A stretch of DNA of 64,000 nt, taken from the NCBI GenBank assembly GCA_005789975.1, contig SXWC01000173.1:1-64000 (forward strand), given 5' to 3'. Both the position numbers and the translations under genes were made by a program. The DNA is from Planctomycetaceae bacterium. GTDB taxonomy: Bacteria > Planctomycetota > Planctomycetia > Pirellulales > UBA1268. Below are positions 54,098-63,163 of the stretch, in pieces (the stretch's first letter is position 1; each line of letters begins with the position of its first letter). The notes under the pieces were generated by a model. The model ran no database searches, was not told where the DNA came from, and saw only the letters and a list, made by a program, of their open reading frames with translations.

Positions 54098-55429
54098 TCA
54101 GAAACGGTCCCTTGCCACCAACGGCCTGTCGGCCCCGAGTTCGCCGTCGAACTCATAAGGCAACGAGCGGATGTAGTTGACGATGTGCCAGATCTCCGCA
54201 TCGGGGACGCTCCCCTTGGCGCCGGCCCCCGAGGGCCCGACGCCCGGCATCGGCGCGCCGTTGATGCCGGTGTAAAGCCGGCGATACAGATCGAGCGGAC
54301 GTCGGCCGCCCCGGTAGACCCCCTGCCGGAGGTTTCGCGGCGGGATCGTCCGCGGACGCAGCGCGTCTCCCTCGAGAACTTCGACGAACGCATGCAGCCA
54401 CTCCGCGCGGGACCGGTGCTCGGCCAGCTTCTCCGGGCTCATCTCGCCGGCGGCGGCCTTCCGCGACGCGTCGAGGCTCCCTGCCACATCCTTGCTGACG
54501 TCGACGATCGTCTTGTTCCAGTCGTCGTAGTCATTCGCCTGGCCGTCACCGAGCGCCGTCACGCCATGGCATTTCACGCATCCGCCGTCCCCGAGAAACA
54601 ACGCCCTGCCCCGCGCAATCGAGTCCCGATTCGCAGGATCACTGGCCGGAAGCCCGAAGTGAACACCCGGTGGCACGGCCGCGATCGGAATCTGCAACTC
54701 GTCGGCCGAGGACCATTTCTCCACGATGGGAGCGAGGATCTCGTCCACCAGAAACTCACGCGTGGTCGGCAACTGTTCGTCTCCGCCGAGTTCCTGCTCT
54801 GCATACGTGAACAGCGCCAGTTCGGCCTCGCCGCGGATGCTGAGATAACGGACATATTCCGCAAGGGCGTCGACCTGCGCCGGCGGGAGCAACGCAAACG
54901 ACGGCATCGACGTGCCCACGATCCCCTGGTTCAAGACGTGCACGAGATCGCCGTGCGTCGGCTTGGCATCCCGCCAGGTGCTCTTGAACTTGAACTTCCC
55001 CGGGCGGTAGTCGCGGGGGTAGGGATTGAGGAACGCGGCCGTCGGTCCCATGCCGTCGCCGGAGATGCCATGACAGTGCACGCAGTGCTCGCGGTAGAGA
55101 CCATTCTTCCGCCCCACGATGTCACTTCGCACCGGTCCTGCGGCAAGGCGGAGCTTGGCCTCGTCCAATCCCGACTCGGCCAGGGCCACCGGTTCGTCGG
55201 GCGTGCCGAACATGGCCAGGAGAATGGTGGCGACCTGCGACTGCCGCTCCTGGGACCACTTCGCCCAGGGCTTTTCCAGCCCCGCCTCGGGAGCGGACGT
55301 CTTCGTGGCCTGCACCATGTTGAGGCGAAACGACGCGGGCTGGGTCTTGCCGCATCCAGAAGAGACAAGCGCGGCAATCGCGATCATCGCGACGAACGAG
55401 CAGCGGGGATGTGATGGCGTGTTGATCAT
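54098..55429 (-). CDS. Two-haem cytochrome c lipoprotein
   Basis: A 443-residue protein from ATG 55429. The signal ends with ALVSSGC, so the protein is probably lipid-anchored. The first haem motif CVHCHGISGDGMGPTAAFLN and the second CVKCHGVTALGDGQAND define two cytochrome c domains. SMPSFALLPPAQVDALAEYV and PMPGVGPSGAG provide the likely axial methionines. The gene lies directly upstream of subunit II, so it is a good candidate for the electron donor to CuA. Its length is about twice that of a common di-haem cytochrome because of a middle linker. Confidence 0.9.
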   Translation of the reverse strand: MINTPSHPRCSFVAMIAIAALVSSGCGKTQPASFRLNMVQATKTSAPEAGLEKPWAKWSQERQSQVATILLAMFGTPDEPVALAESGLDEAKLRLAAGPVRSDIVGRKNGLYREHCVHCHGISGDGMGPTAAFLNPYPRDYRPGKFKFKSTWRDAKPTHGDLVHVLNQGIVGTSMPSFALLPPAQVDALAEYVRYLSIRGEAELALFTYAEQELGGDEQLPTTREFLVDEILAPIVEKWSSADELQIPIAAVPPGVHFGLPASDPANRDSIARGRALFLGDGGCVKCHGVTALGDGQANDYDDWNKTIVDVSKDVAGSLDASRKAAAGEMSPEKLAEHRSRAEWLHAFVEVLEGDALRPRTIPPRNLRQGVYRGGRRPLDLYRRLYTGINGAPMPGVGPSGAGAKGSVPDAEIWHIVNYIRSLPYEFDGELGADRPLVARDRF

Positions 55430-55455
55430 GGCGTTTTGGGGAAACGTGGTGTGTT

Positions 55456-56337
55456 TCAGGTGCCGATCGAATCGGCCGGAACGTCAAGCGTGCCCAGATC
55501 CTTGACGTCGTCGGCCTGCAGTGTGATCAAGAAACGGCCCTTGGGGTTCCACTTGAGATCGGGTCGCTCGAGTCCGAGCCCACCGCCGGGGCCCGTCGAC
55601 TTCGCATGCCAGACCTGAAACTCGAGCGGCTCGCCCGCCGGAAGATCGGGAATCGAAAAGCTGCCGTCGGCCGCCGAAACGGCCACGTACCCATCCTTGC
55701 GGAACAGGATGTAGGCCTTCATCCATGGATGAATGTTGCAGGTCACCGCCTTCGGCGCCCCCATCTCGACGTTGGAGATGTAGTTGGTCGATTGACCGGC
55801 CGGGATCAACTGATTGAAACTGGTGCCGTCGATGTTCGTGTTGTGCCCCACGGGGTCGCTGTTGCGAACCTCGATCGGCTGTCCCAGTCGGGAGACGAAC
55901 ACCGGTGAGAGAAACTCGCAGTTTTTCTGATCGAAGACGAGCGGGGCGTTCGACACGGGATTTTTCACGCGGCTCGACTTGCGGACGAAAACGACGACAT
56001 CGGCCAAGCCCTTGCTCGAGGCGTCGACCCGCAACGACTGGTCGAAGATCTTCGACGACTTGCCGCAGACTTCGGTGTCCTTGTCCACAACGAGGGGCTT
56101 GGGCTGCCCGGGGTCACCGGCGAATACGAAGCGGCCCTTGAGCGTCGCCCAGCCCTCGCCGGAGGCCGCAACCTCTCCCGCATCAGCCTCCGCGGCGACC
56201 ACCGTTACCAGCCCCTGGCGGATCGTTTCCGCGGCCTGCCGGTCGGCGACGGGAGCCACCACCCGCTGCGGTCCGCAGCCCTGGCAGACGATCAGCACCA
56301 AGCCGAGGGAGCACGCCAAGGACAATCGGCTTTGCAT
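55456..56337 (-). CDS. Cupredoxin-like lipoprotein with CNIHPWM site
   Basis: The ATG at 56337 has GGGGAG nine bases upstream and gives 293 residues with a lipoprotein signal (LGLVLIVCQGC). The mature part includes DKDTEVCGKSSKIF, DQKNCEFLSPVFVSRLGQPI, SDPVGHNTNI and TCNIHPWMKAYILF. His in GHNTN with Cys, His and Met in C-x2-H-x2-M is the ligand set of type 1 copper proteins, although the spacing is tighter than in plastocyanin. The C-terminal part (DGSFSIPDLPAGEPLEFQVW) is a carboxypeptidase-regulatory-like beta domain. A paralogue lies 17 bp upstream. It may carry electrons between the b/c complex and the oxidase or handle copper. Confidence 0.82.
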   Translation of the reverse strand: MQSRLSLACSLGLVLIVCQGCGPQRVVAPVADRQAAETIRQGLVTVVAAEADAGEVAASGEGWATLKGRFVFAGDPGQPKPLVVDKDTEVCGKSSKIFDQSLRVDASSKGLADVVVFVRKSSRVKNPVSNAPLVFDQKNCEFLSPVFVSRLGQPIEVRNSDPVGHNTNIDGTSFNQLIPAGQSTNYISNVEMGAPKAVTCNIHPWMKAYILFRKDGYVAVSAADGSFSIPDLPAGEPLEFQVWHAKSTGPGGGLGLERPDLKWNPKGRFLITLQADDVKDLGTLDVPADSIGT

Positions 56338-56354
56338 GTCGTGAATCTCCCCGA

Positions 56355-57137
56355 TCACTTCTGAAAGATTGCGGAATCGAGCACGATCTCGCCAAGGTCC
56401 GTTCCCGCCGCGGCAACGGACACCTTCTTGCGGCCCTTCGCGGCCTTTTCAGTCTTGCCGCCGATCGTCATCTCGCCGATGTAGCCCGCCTTCTCGTGCC
56501 AAAACTGCAGCTCGACCTCGCCGACGGGAAGATCCTTGATTTCGAACGTGCCGTCGGCCTTCGACACAGCCGCGTAGGGATTGGGCCGGACGACCAGCCA
56601 CGCTTTCATCCACGGGTGGATGTTGCAGGTCACCTGCGCCGGAATGGCCTCGTCCGTGGCGAACTTCGCCGTGACCTCGCTGCCGGCCGGGATGAGATTG
56701 TTGGAGGGGGAGTTCTTCACGGTGGCCACGTTGCTGTTGTGCCCGACGGTGTCCGAGTTCCTGATGATGATTTCCTGGCCGACCTGGACGAATGCCACGT
56801 GCGGCTCGAAGCGGCAGTTCTTGTTGTCGAGCACGACCTTCTGGTCGGCGGCGGCCTTGGCCACTTCGGGGTTGACCTTCACACCCTTGTCCCGCACGAA
56901 CACGACGACGTTGGCCACTCCCTTGTCGTCACCGATCACGAGTTCCTCGGCGAGCAGTTTGTGCTTGCCGCACACCTCGACGTCCTTGTCGGCCTTGAGC
57001 TCACCCTGCGCGGGAACGGCTCCACCGAACACGAACTTCCCCTTCAACGCGCCCCACTCGTCTGCCGAAGCCGGACCGTTCACGACGAACGCGACGGCGG
57101 CGAAGCCGAGCGACAGGATCATGCTGGGGCGTTTCAT
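56355..57137 (-). CDS. Cupredoxin-like exported protein, paralogue of the next gene
   Basis: A 260-residue soluble periplasmic protein with a standard signal peptide (LGFAAVAFVVNGPASA) and no lipid anchor. It repeats every element of its neighbour: DKDVEVCGKHKLLAEEL, LDNKNCRFEPHVAFVQVGQE, NSDTVGHNSNVATV, TCNIHPWMKAWLVV and DGTFEIKDLPVGEVELQFWH. Two more cysteines (in VCGK and NKNC) are conserved in both and may form a disulfide. The likely role is electron transfer or copper handling in the periplasm. One soluble and one lipid-anchored copy suggests a mobile and a fixed form. It is 55 bp after the eight-haem cytochrome gene. Confidence 0.82.
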   Translation of the reverse strand: MKRPSMILSLGFAAVAFVVNGPASADEWGALKGKFVFGGAVPAQGELKADKDVEVCGKHKLLAEELVIGDDKGVANVVVFVRDKGVKVNPEVAKAAADQKVVLDNKNCRFEPHVAFVQVGQEIIIRNSDTVGHNSNVATVKNSPSNNLIPAGSEVTAKFATDEAIPAQVTCNIHPWMKAWLVVRPNPYAAVSKADGTFEIKDLPVGEVELQFWHEKAGYIGEMTIGGKTEKAAKGRKKVSVAAAGTDLGEIVLDSAIFQK

Positions 57138-57192
57138 CGGGGCTCTCCAAAGGTGGTTCGAAGGATCGGGACTGGTCGGCCAGTCTCCCTGG

Positions 57193-60100
57193 TCAGTTTA
57201 GTAAGGCCGGGGTTCCGGGCGAGTCGGCGGCAGAGAGCGGCAATGTCTCCGGCGGGAAAGGCCGTCCCCGGGTGCTGCTCTGGTCCTTCGACGGCGGGCC
57301 GGCGGCGGCCCTCGGCGACTGCTGGCCAGCCTCGGCGGTGGGCGCCGGTTGCCGCAGAAACGCCTCGAGCGACAGGTTCTGCTTGGCGAATGCGTCGAAG
57401 TGCATCAGCAAATCGGTCAGGGCATCGACCTGCTGTTCGCTCGTGCCCCGGTAGAGGTCCTGACTGACCGGCTTGTCGAACGGGATGTTGACCGGCATGC
57501 CCGTGTACGGGAGGAATCGCTTCGGATTCGCGATCCAACCGTGCACGTAGTCGGGCCGCAACCGCTCGTGCACCGTCTGCAACTGCGGTGCCAGCGCCTT
57601 CACGCTGCCCGGCGGCGTGTAGTCGCCCACGAGATGGCACTTCACGCAGTAGTTGTTGTTGGTGACGATCTTCAGCGCCCCGTCCAGATGCCCGGGGTGC
57701 GACTTCTCGGCCTCGGCCAGGGAACTTTCGTCGAGACGCGGGTCGTAGACGTACGGAAAGTCCGCGCCATCCACCGCGGCGAAGTAGTTCACGAGGGCGG
57801 CCGACTGCTTTGAATCGAAGTTGAACTTCGGCATCCTGAGAACCGCCGGCGGCCGGATCGTGTGCGGGTTGAGCAGGAACTTGTGAAGCCACGCCGACTG
57901 GACCTTCCTGCCTTCGCCCACCAGCGGCGGCGGCAACCAACCCCAGGCGTCGTCGGGCTTGACGTTCGGGTTCACCGTTTTCTCGTCGGCGATCACGACG
58001 GGAAAGAGCAGCTTCGCGAGATCGCCACCCTTGGCCGGGTAGTGCCGTCCGGCTGCGAGGGCGTCCTCCGGGACGACCACGTTCTGGCTTCCGACGGCCC
58101 GCGGCTCACCATCGACCAGTGCGTCGTGCCAGAGCGTGAACGGCCGGTGGGCCACCGATTCCGTGTCACCCTCCTCGATCGGCACCCCGTCCTCGTCCAC
58201 GAGCTGCGGCCTGCCCGTCTCGGGATCGAGCACCGGCATGCCCACGAGCGTGGTTTTACGGCGGCCCTGACGATCGGTCTTCACGGACGCCGCGACCTGC
58301 TCGGGCGTGAAGTGGGGGGAGAGGAAGGGATAGTCCGCCGCAAGCGACGACTCGCCGAGCGAGCCCGGCTTGTAGCGGAGGTCCCAGCGGTCCATCTCCA
58401 GCGTGTGGCAACCGCCACAGTTGTACTGCTCGGCGACCACGAGCCCGTCCAGACGGGCCTTCTCCCGGGGAGAGGGTTCGTACACGTATTGCGGCGCCGG
58501 CGGTTCGGCCACCAACCCAAGCACGAACGTCATGACGGCCTCCCGCTGCTTGTCGTCGAACGGGAACTGAGGCATCCGGTACCGCTCGTTGTAGGTCTTG
58601 TTTTCGGCCTTCTTGTAGTCGTAACTCCGCGGTGCACGGAGCTTCTGCCAGAGGAAGCCCTCCCGCTCATGACCGAGGAGTTTCTGAACGAAATAGCCCG
58701 TATCGGGATCGACGGACTCCGGATCAAAATGGCCGTCGCCGGCCTTCGCCGCATAGGCCAGATCGGGGGAGAGTTGGTCGTCCGTGGACTCGGCCGATGG
58801 CGAGCCATGAGTCTTGCCGCCGTGTGCGTGGTCTCCGTGTCCGTGGCCGTGCCCGCCTCCGAGTTGATGCGTGACCAGGTGCGCAACCTGCTCGAATGCG
58901 ATCCGCGATGGATCCTTGCGGCCCCAGTCGGCGAGAGCGGCCCCGGCCGGCTTGCCGTCTTCGAATCCCGGGATGTCATGGCATGAGTAGCAGGCCAGTT
59001 TGTTGATCGTCTTCTTGCCGACATAGGCGAGCAACGTCTGATCACGGGCAGGGCCGGTGAGCCCCACGAGCATCCGCTCGTCGCCCTGGATGCCGGCTTG
59101 TTCTGCCGAGAGCCCAGCCTGAAGAACCTGCTCCGCGCGGGTCGTGGTGAACCGCTCCTTGAGGTACATCAGCGCCAACTCATCGAGCGCCTTCTTCTCG
59201 TCCCCCGCGAGCGGCCCGGCAGATGCCATGGGGAATCCGGTCTCGCCGTCGAGCGTCTCGACCTGCCACTCCTGCTCCGGCCTCCAATCGCTGCCGGAGG
59301 TCATCAGATATTCGGTGGCGTCGGCGGCCGGGTCGCTGAGCGTGCCGTCGGCGAGCGACACCGGCTCGAGCAGCACGTTCGGCATGATCGTCTTCGGGTG
59401 GTAGCGGGACGGCTCACGCAGCCAGCTGTAGAGCCACTGCCGTCCCTGCGGAATCGAGGACGCCTTCGCGCCGATCCTCGAGAGGTTGGGGCCATGCGTG
59501 CTCGACGCATCGGGGAAGTCGGCATGCTGATGGCAGGCCAGGCAACCGCGGAGTTGCACGACCTTCCGCCCGCGGGCCACGTCGGCCGACGCGGTGATGC
59601 CCTCGTACGGCTTGACGTATTCAAAAGGGGCGCTGGCTTCGGTGAGGTAGTGGACCATCGACCGAATCTCGATCGGTTCGTAGCGCTTCGATTCCTCGAG
59701 TTGCTTGCCCTCGAGATGGCTCCAGAGGCCGAAGAATCTCGGCATCTTGGTCGATGGGCGAAACTCCTGCGGATTGCGGAGCCACGCATAGAGCCACTCG
59801 AAGCCGACCTTGGAGCTCAGGTGCCGCAGGCTGGGACCGACCTTGGGCAGCGTGCCAGGAGTCTCCGGATCCTTGAGCAACGCCGCCAACTGATGGGAAC
59901 GCTGCGAGAGTTTGGCGTCGCCGCCCGCCGCCGCATCCCGCTCGATCACGTCGCGGAGCCGGTTCCGGGCCTCGCGGCTGTCCGGGCTGGAGCGGACGTC
60001 CGCCACCCAGCGAACCGCCACGTCACCGAGGGCCTGCAGCCCCGCGTCGTCGGCGAGTGCCTCTGCGACCTCGTGGAAGTTCGGTTCGACCCGCATGTCC

Positions 60101-61767
60101 GGACCGATCCGCTTGTCGGGCCCGGACCAACCGTTGATTTCGTGGCAGCCGTAGCAGCCGTACGAGCGGATCAGGTGGTAGCCCTCGACGAGTTGCGGGG
60201 CCGGCGGCTCGGGAAACTTCTCGCTCGGCTCGAGATCGACGACCTGATGATGACACTTCAGGCAGCTCGATTCCTCGAACCGCTGGGGGAGCATCGGATA
60301 GATCCAATGATGGTTGTTGAACCAGCCTTGCTCGTCGTGCCACTCGTGGGCCTGCTTCGGACTGTTCGGCGAATGCGACGCCCACTTGAAACTCGTCGAG
60401 CTTCCCTGACCCTGGTGGCAGATGGTGCAGCCGAAGTTCTTCATCGGATGCGGACTCGAGTCCCCGACGAAGAGATCGAGCCGCGGATGGGTCGAGTACG
60501 GCTGGGGCACGCCCCGCCGAACCGCGATCGAGAGCGATTTCTCCTGACCGGAAACCTCCACCATCACGGACTCCGCAGCATCCCTCGACAGCACCTTGCC
60601 GCCGTCGATCGACGTGATCACGTCGCCCGACTGCAGGCCCGCGACGGCCGCCGGCGATTCCGGCACGACCACGCCGATGGTCGGATCGTCGGCGTGGAAC
60701 AGCCCGCTGCTGGCGAGCCGCAGACCGTAGATCGCTTCCAGCCGATCGTTTCCGTCGCCGGAGCTTTCACCGGAGGGCTTGGCGGGCGCGAGTGCCACTT
60801 CGATCGTTTCGGCCTCCGGATACCCCGGCTCCGTCGGAGCGCCGGGCTGCGACTTGTCCATGCCGCGGTGACAGGTCGTGCAGCGGTCGAACCGGGCAAC
60901 GTCACGGAAATTGTTGTTGAGCGTGAGCTGAGGCAGCCAGATCTGATCGACCCGCAGCGGGCTGTTGAAGGCGTCGAGAACCGGCAACTCCAGCAGGCTC
61001 TTGCCGACGTTGGGCCGGCGCTGCTCGAAGGTCTTCTGCAACTGGATGAGCTTGGCACGGTGATCCGCCAGCGCCTTGGCCGCGTCGTCCTCGGGCTTCG
61101 TCATCCGCTGCAGCAGCGAATCGAGCGACTTGCGGTAGGTGTTGGCAGCCTGAAAGGCGAGCGTCGCCGAAGACACCTCCACCCGCTTGCCGTCCGCGAG
61201 CGCGAGAAACTCCGCCTGGCGATCGCCCGGCGCCTCTTCCGCGACCGCCAGCTCGTAGTCCGCCCGGGCCTTGTCGAGTTCGGCCCGCCGCAGCTTCAGG
61301 CTGCCGGCGAGGTTGTCTTCGCGAAACTTCGCCCTTTTGGCGATGTCCTGCAGCCGCGCCAGCAGGTCTCCACGGAGCACGAGCCGCTCGGCGGGATCCT
61401 GTTGAGTCTGCAACTGGTCGATGTCGAGTTGGGCCCGATCGGCGGCCTGCGCGTCCTCGGGGACCCCGCGAACAGCTTCCATGAACTCCCTGGCCGCCGC
61501 GCCGTCGAGATCAGCCCGCCGCACCTCCGCCAACGCCGCCTCGAGCTCCTTCCGCCGCGACTCGTAGGCGGCCGAATCCTGCTCATCGATCTTCGCGGCG
61601 GCCGACCAGGTCTCGAGGTTTCGGAACTCGCGGGCGTACTTCTTCCAGGGACGATTGTGGTCGGCCGTCAGCATCATCACCGTCGCCAGAAGCAGCAGGA
61701 CTGCCGTGACGGCGAAGAGGACGTGGAGGATTTTGAGGTTACGCCAGGTTTGTTCTGTTGCAGGCAT
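57193..61767 (-). CDS. Eight-haem cytochrome c with internal PDZ domain
   Basis: A 1524-residue protein with one N-terminal membrane helix (residues 11-32) and a coiled-coil region (about 50-255). Eight C-x2-C-H haem motifs start at Cys 296, 447, 502, 538, 742, 926, 1117 and 1374. Between the first and second lies a PDZ domain (about 345-420: TIGVVVPESPAAVAGLQSGD, VITSIDGGKV). The later haems are followed by M-P motifs (KMPRF, IMPNV, RMPQF, RMPKF, GMPVN) that suit axial methionines. A His/Gly patch sits at 970-988. It lies 60 bp after the subunit IV-like gene and probably replaces cytochrome c1/f as the haem c subunit of the quinol-oxidising complex. The C-terminal 60 residues look disordered. 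Confidence 0.92.
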   Translation of the reverse strand: MPATEQTWRNLKILHVLFAVTAVLLLLATVMMLTADHNRPWKKYAREFRNLETWSAAAKIDEQDSAAYESRRKELEAALAEVRRADLDGAAAREFMEAVRGVPEDAQAADRAQLDIDQLQTQQDPAERLVLRGDLLARLQDIAKRAKFREDNLAGSLKLRRAELDKARADYELAVAEEAPGDRQAEFLALADGKRVEVSSATLAFQAANTYRKSLDSLLQRMTKPEDDAAKALADHRAKLIQLQKTFEQRRPNVGKSLLELPVLDAFNSPLRVDQIWLPQLTLNNNFRDVARFDRCTTCHRGMDKSQPGAPTEPGYPEAETIEVALAPAKPSGESSGDGNDRLEAIYGLRLASSGLFHADDPTIGVVVPESPAAVAGLQSGDVITSIDGGKVLSRDAAESVMVEVSGQEKSLSIAVRRGVPQPYSTHPRLDLFVGDSSPHPMKNFGCTICHQGQGSSTSFKWASHSPNSPKQAHEWHDEQGWFNNHHWIYPMLPQRFEESSCLKCHHQVVDLEPSEKFPEPPAPQLVEGYHLIRSYGCYGCHEINGWSGPDKRIGPDMRVEPNFHEVAEALADDAGLQALGDVAVRWVADVRSSPDSREARNRLRDVIERDAAAGGDAKLSQRSHQLAALLKDPETPGTLPKVGPSLRHLSSKVGFEWLYAWLRNPQEFRPSTKMPRFFGLWSHLEGKQLEESKRYEPIEIRSMVHYLTEASAPFEYVKPYEGITASADVARGRKVVQLRGCLACHQHADFPDASSTHGPNLSRIGAKASSIPQGRQWLYSWLREPSRYHPKTIMPNVLLEPVSLADGTLSDPAADATEYLMTSGSDWRPEQEWQVETLDGETGFPMASAGPLAGDEKKALDELALMYLKERFTTTRAEQVLQAGLSAEQAGIQGDERMLVGLTGPARDQTLLAYVGKKTINKLACYSCHDIPGFEDGKPAGAALADWGRKDPSRIAFEQVAHLVTHQLGGGHGHGHGDHAHGGKTHGSPSAESTDDQLSPDLAYAAKAGDGHFDPESVDPDTGYFVQKLLGHEREGFLWQKLRAPRSYDYKKAENKTYNERYRMPQFPFDDKQREAVMTFVLGLVAEPPAPQYVYEPSPREKARLDGLVVAEQYNCGGCHTLEMDRWDLRYKPGSLGESSLAADYPFLSPHFTPEQVAASVKTDRQGRRKTTLVGMPVLDPETGRPQLVDEDGVPIEEGDTESVAHRPFTLWHDALVDGEPRAVGSQNVVVPEDALAAGRHYPAKGGDLAKLLFPVVIADEKTVNPNVKPDDAWGWLPPPLVGEGRKVQSAWLHKFLLNPHTIRPPAVLRMPKFNFDSKQSAALVNYFAAVDGADFPYVYDPRLDESSLAEAEKSHPGHLDGALKIVTNNNYCVKCHLVGDYTPPGSVKALAPQLQTVHERLRPDYVHGWIANPKRFLPYTGMPVNIPFDKPVSQDLYRGTSEQQVDALTDLLMHFDAFAKQNLSLEAFLRQPAPTAEAGQQSPRAAAGPPSKDQSSTRGRPFPPETLPLSAADSPGTPALLN

Positions 61768-61827
61768 GGATGTTCTTCGCGGGCGGTGCGAGCGTCAGGA
61801 AAGACTCGGCGGGGCAGCAGGACGGCG

Positions 61828-63153
61828 TCAGAAGTTCAGCGAAAGCTCCGGGATGCTCACGATGTATTTTAGGTTCAGCGTCCACCGCAGGACCATCTTC
61901 AGCGGCAGCGTGAGCATCAAAAGCATGAGGTTGGCCATGATCATGTATCGAATGAAGCCCATCTTCGCGTAGAAGCCTCGAAACAGGGTGACCGCGAGCA
62001 ACGGTGGCAGCAGCACCAGATACGCGCCCATGACGAGGAGGCCGGGGGCCTCCCGCAACAGGATGTACCCCGCCTGCACCAACCCGCTCGCACCCGACGG
62101 CGCCTTGGGGAGCGGTTGGTCGAGGAGGTTCACCCAGAACATCTGCGGCAGGTCGACGTTGTTGAGCACCTCCACCTTGTACGGCGTCCAGTACTCGAAG
62201 GGACCGAAGAAGTTCCAGTTGGGCCCGCGGAGGAACGTGCCGAGAATGATCAACGTGATCCAGAGGAGGAAAAAACCGAACTGGTAGGTCAGGTAGCTGA
62301 ACTTCCGCTCCTCGATCGAATAGTAGCCATTGCCCGTCTTGTTGAAATCGAGATACGGCATCGCCATCAGCCCGAAGATCACGAGGCTGGGCAGCACGAC
62401 GCCGGCATACCAGGGATCGAAGTAGACGAGCATCTCCTGAAGACCCAGGAAGTACCACGGGGCCTTCGAGGGATTGGGCGTCTTGACGCTCGACGCGGGT
62501 TCTTCGAGCGGGGCCGGCAGGCAGATCGCCCACAGCAGGAGGAAGGCCGAGACGGCCACCATGCAGATGAGTTCGGTGTAGACGAGATCGGGCCACACCA
62601 GCACCTTTTCGTCATTCTCCTTCTCGACCGTCGGCAGACCGCGGGCGATCCGGTCGTCGTTGACCACGGCCTGACTCGTGGCGAGCCATGTGAAGAACGC
62701 CAACATGAAGACGAGCCCGACGATCGGGACGTTGTCGGGCTTCATCACGATCGACGCGAAGTTTTCGTCGGCCATGGAGAGACCCATCAACAGCAGCATG
62801 ACGTTGAGGATCGTCCAGGCCACCATCGGCCGCACGAAGAACCGGCGGAAGATGAACAGCACCGTCAGCAGGGCGAACGTGCCGAGCGTGTAGAGCACCG
62901 GCCCCGAGAGCCGGTTGACCAGCGTGCGGACCGACAGCGGCAACGCCGGGACGAGATCGGGAGTGCCCGACAGGGCGAGACTCGCCAGCACCATCATGGC
63001 CCCGGCAAAAACCGTCCAAACCAGCGCCCAGCCGATCTCGGCCTTCTTCCGCCAGAGAATCAGCGCCGCGACGGCGTTCATGATCGCCATGAACGCGTAA
63101 TATCCGCCGAGAAAGCCGGCGACGTCCTTCAGAAAAAAGCCGGATGAATGCAT
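61828..63153 (-). CDS. Cytochrome b subunit IV-like protein, extended
   Basis: A 441-residue membrane protein from ATG 63153 with about ten helices. Residues about 190-300 match b6f subunit IV or the C-terminal half of cytochrome b: VWPDLVYTELICMVAVSAFL, LPAPLEEPASSVKTPNPSKA and PWYFLGLQEMLVYFDPW. The quinol site motif P-E-W-Y is A-P-W-Y here (62452-62463), so the glutamate is absent, as in several menaquinol-using complexes. An N-terminal extension of about four helices and C-terminal helices make it nearly three times the length of b6f subunit IV. It lies 10 bp after the cytochrome b gene. Confidence 0.88.
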   Translation of the reverse strand: MHSSGFFLKDVAGFLGGYYAFMAIMNAVAALILWRKKAEIGWALVWTVFAGAMMVLASLALSGTPDLVPALPLSVRTLVNRLSGPVLYTLGTFALLTVLFIFRRFFVRPMVAWTILNVMLLLMGLSMADENFASIVMKPDNVPIVGLVFMLAFFTWLATSQAVVNDDRIARGLPTVEKENDEKVLVWPDLVYTELICMVAVSAFLLLWAICLPAPLEEPASSVKTPNPSKAPWYFLGLQEMLVYFDPWYAGVVLPSLVIFGLMAMPYLDFNKTGNGYYSIEERKFSYLTYQFGFFLLWITLIILGTFLRGPNWNFFGPFEYWTPYKVEVLNNVDLPQMFWVNLLDQPLPKAPSGASGLVQAGYILLREAPGLLVMGAYLVLLPPLLAVTLFRGFYAKMGFIRYMIMANLMLLMLTLPLKMVLRWTLNLKYIVSIPELSLNF

Positions 63154-63163
63154 GGGGGTGGTC

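Noticed and set aside
59098..61872. A 924-codon plus-strand frame opposite the eight-haem cytochrome
   Set aside because: It has no recognisable domain, whereas the minus strand holds eight haem motifs and a PDZ domain.
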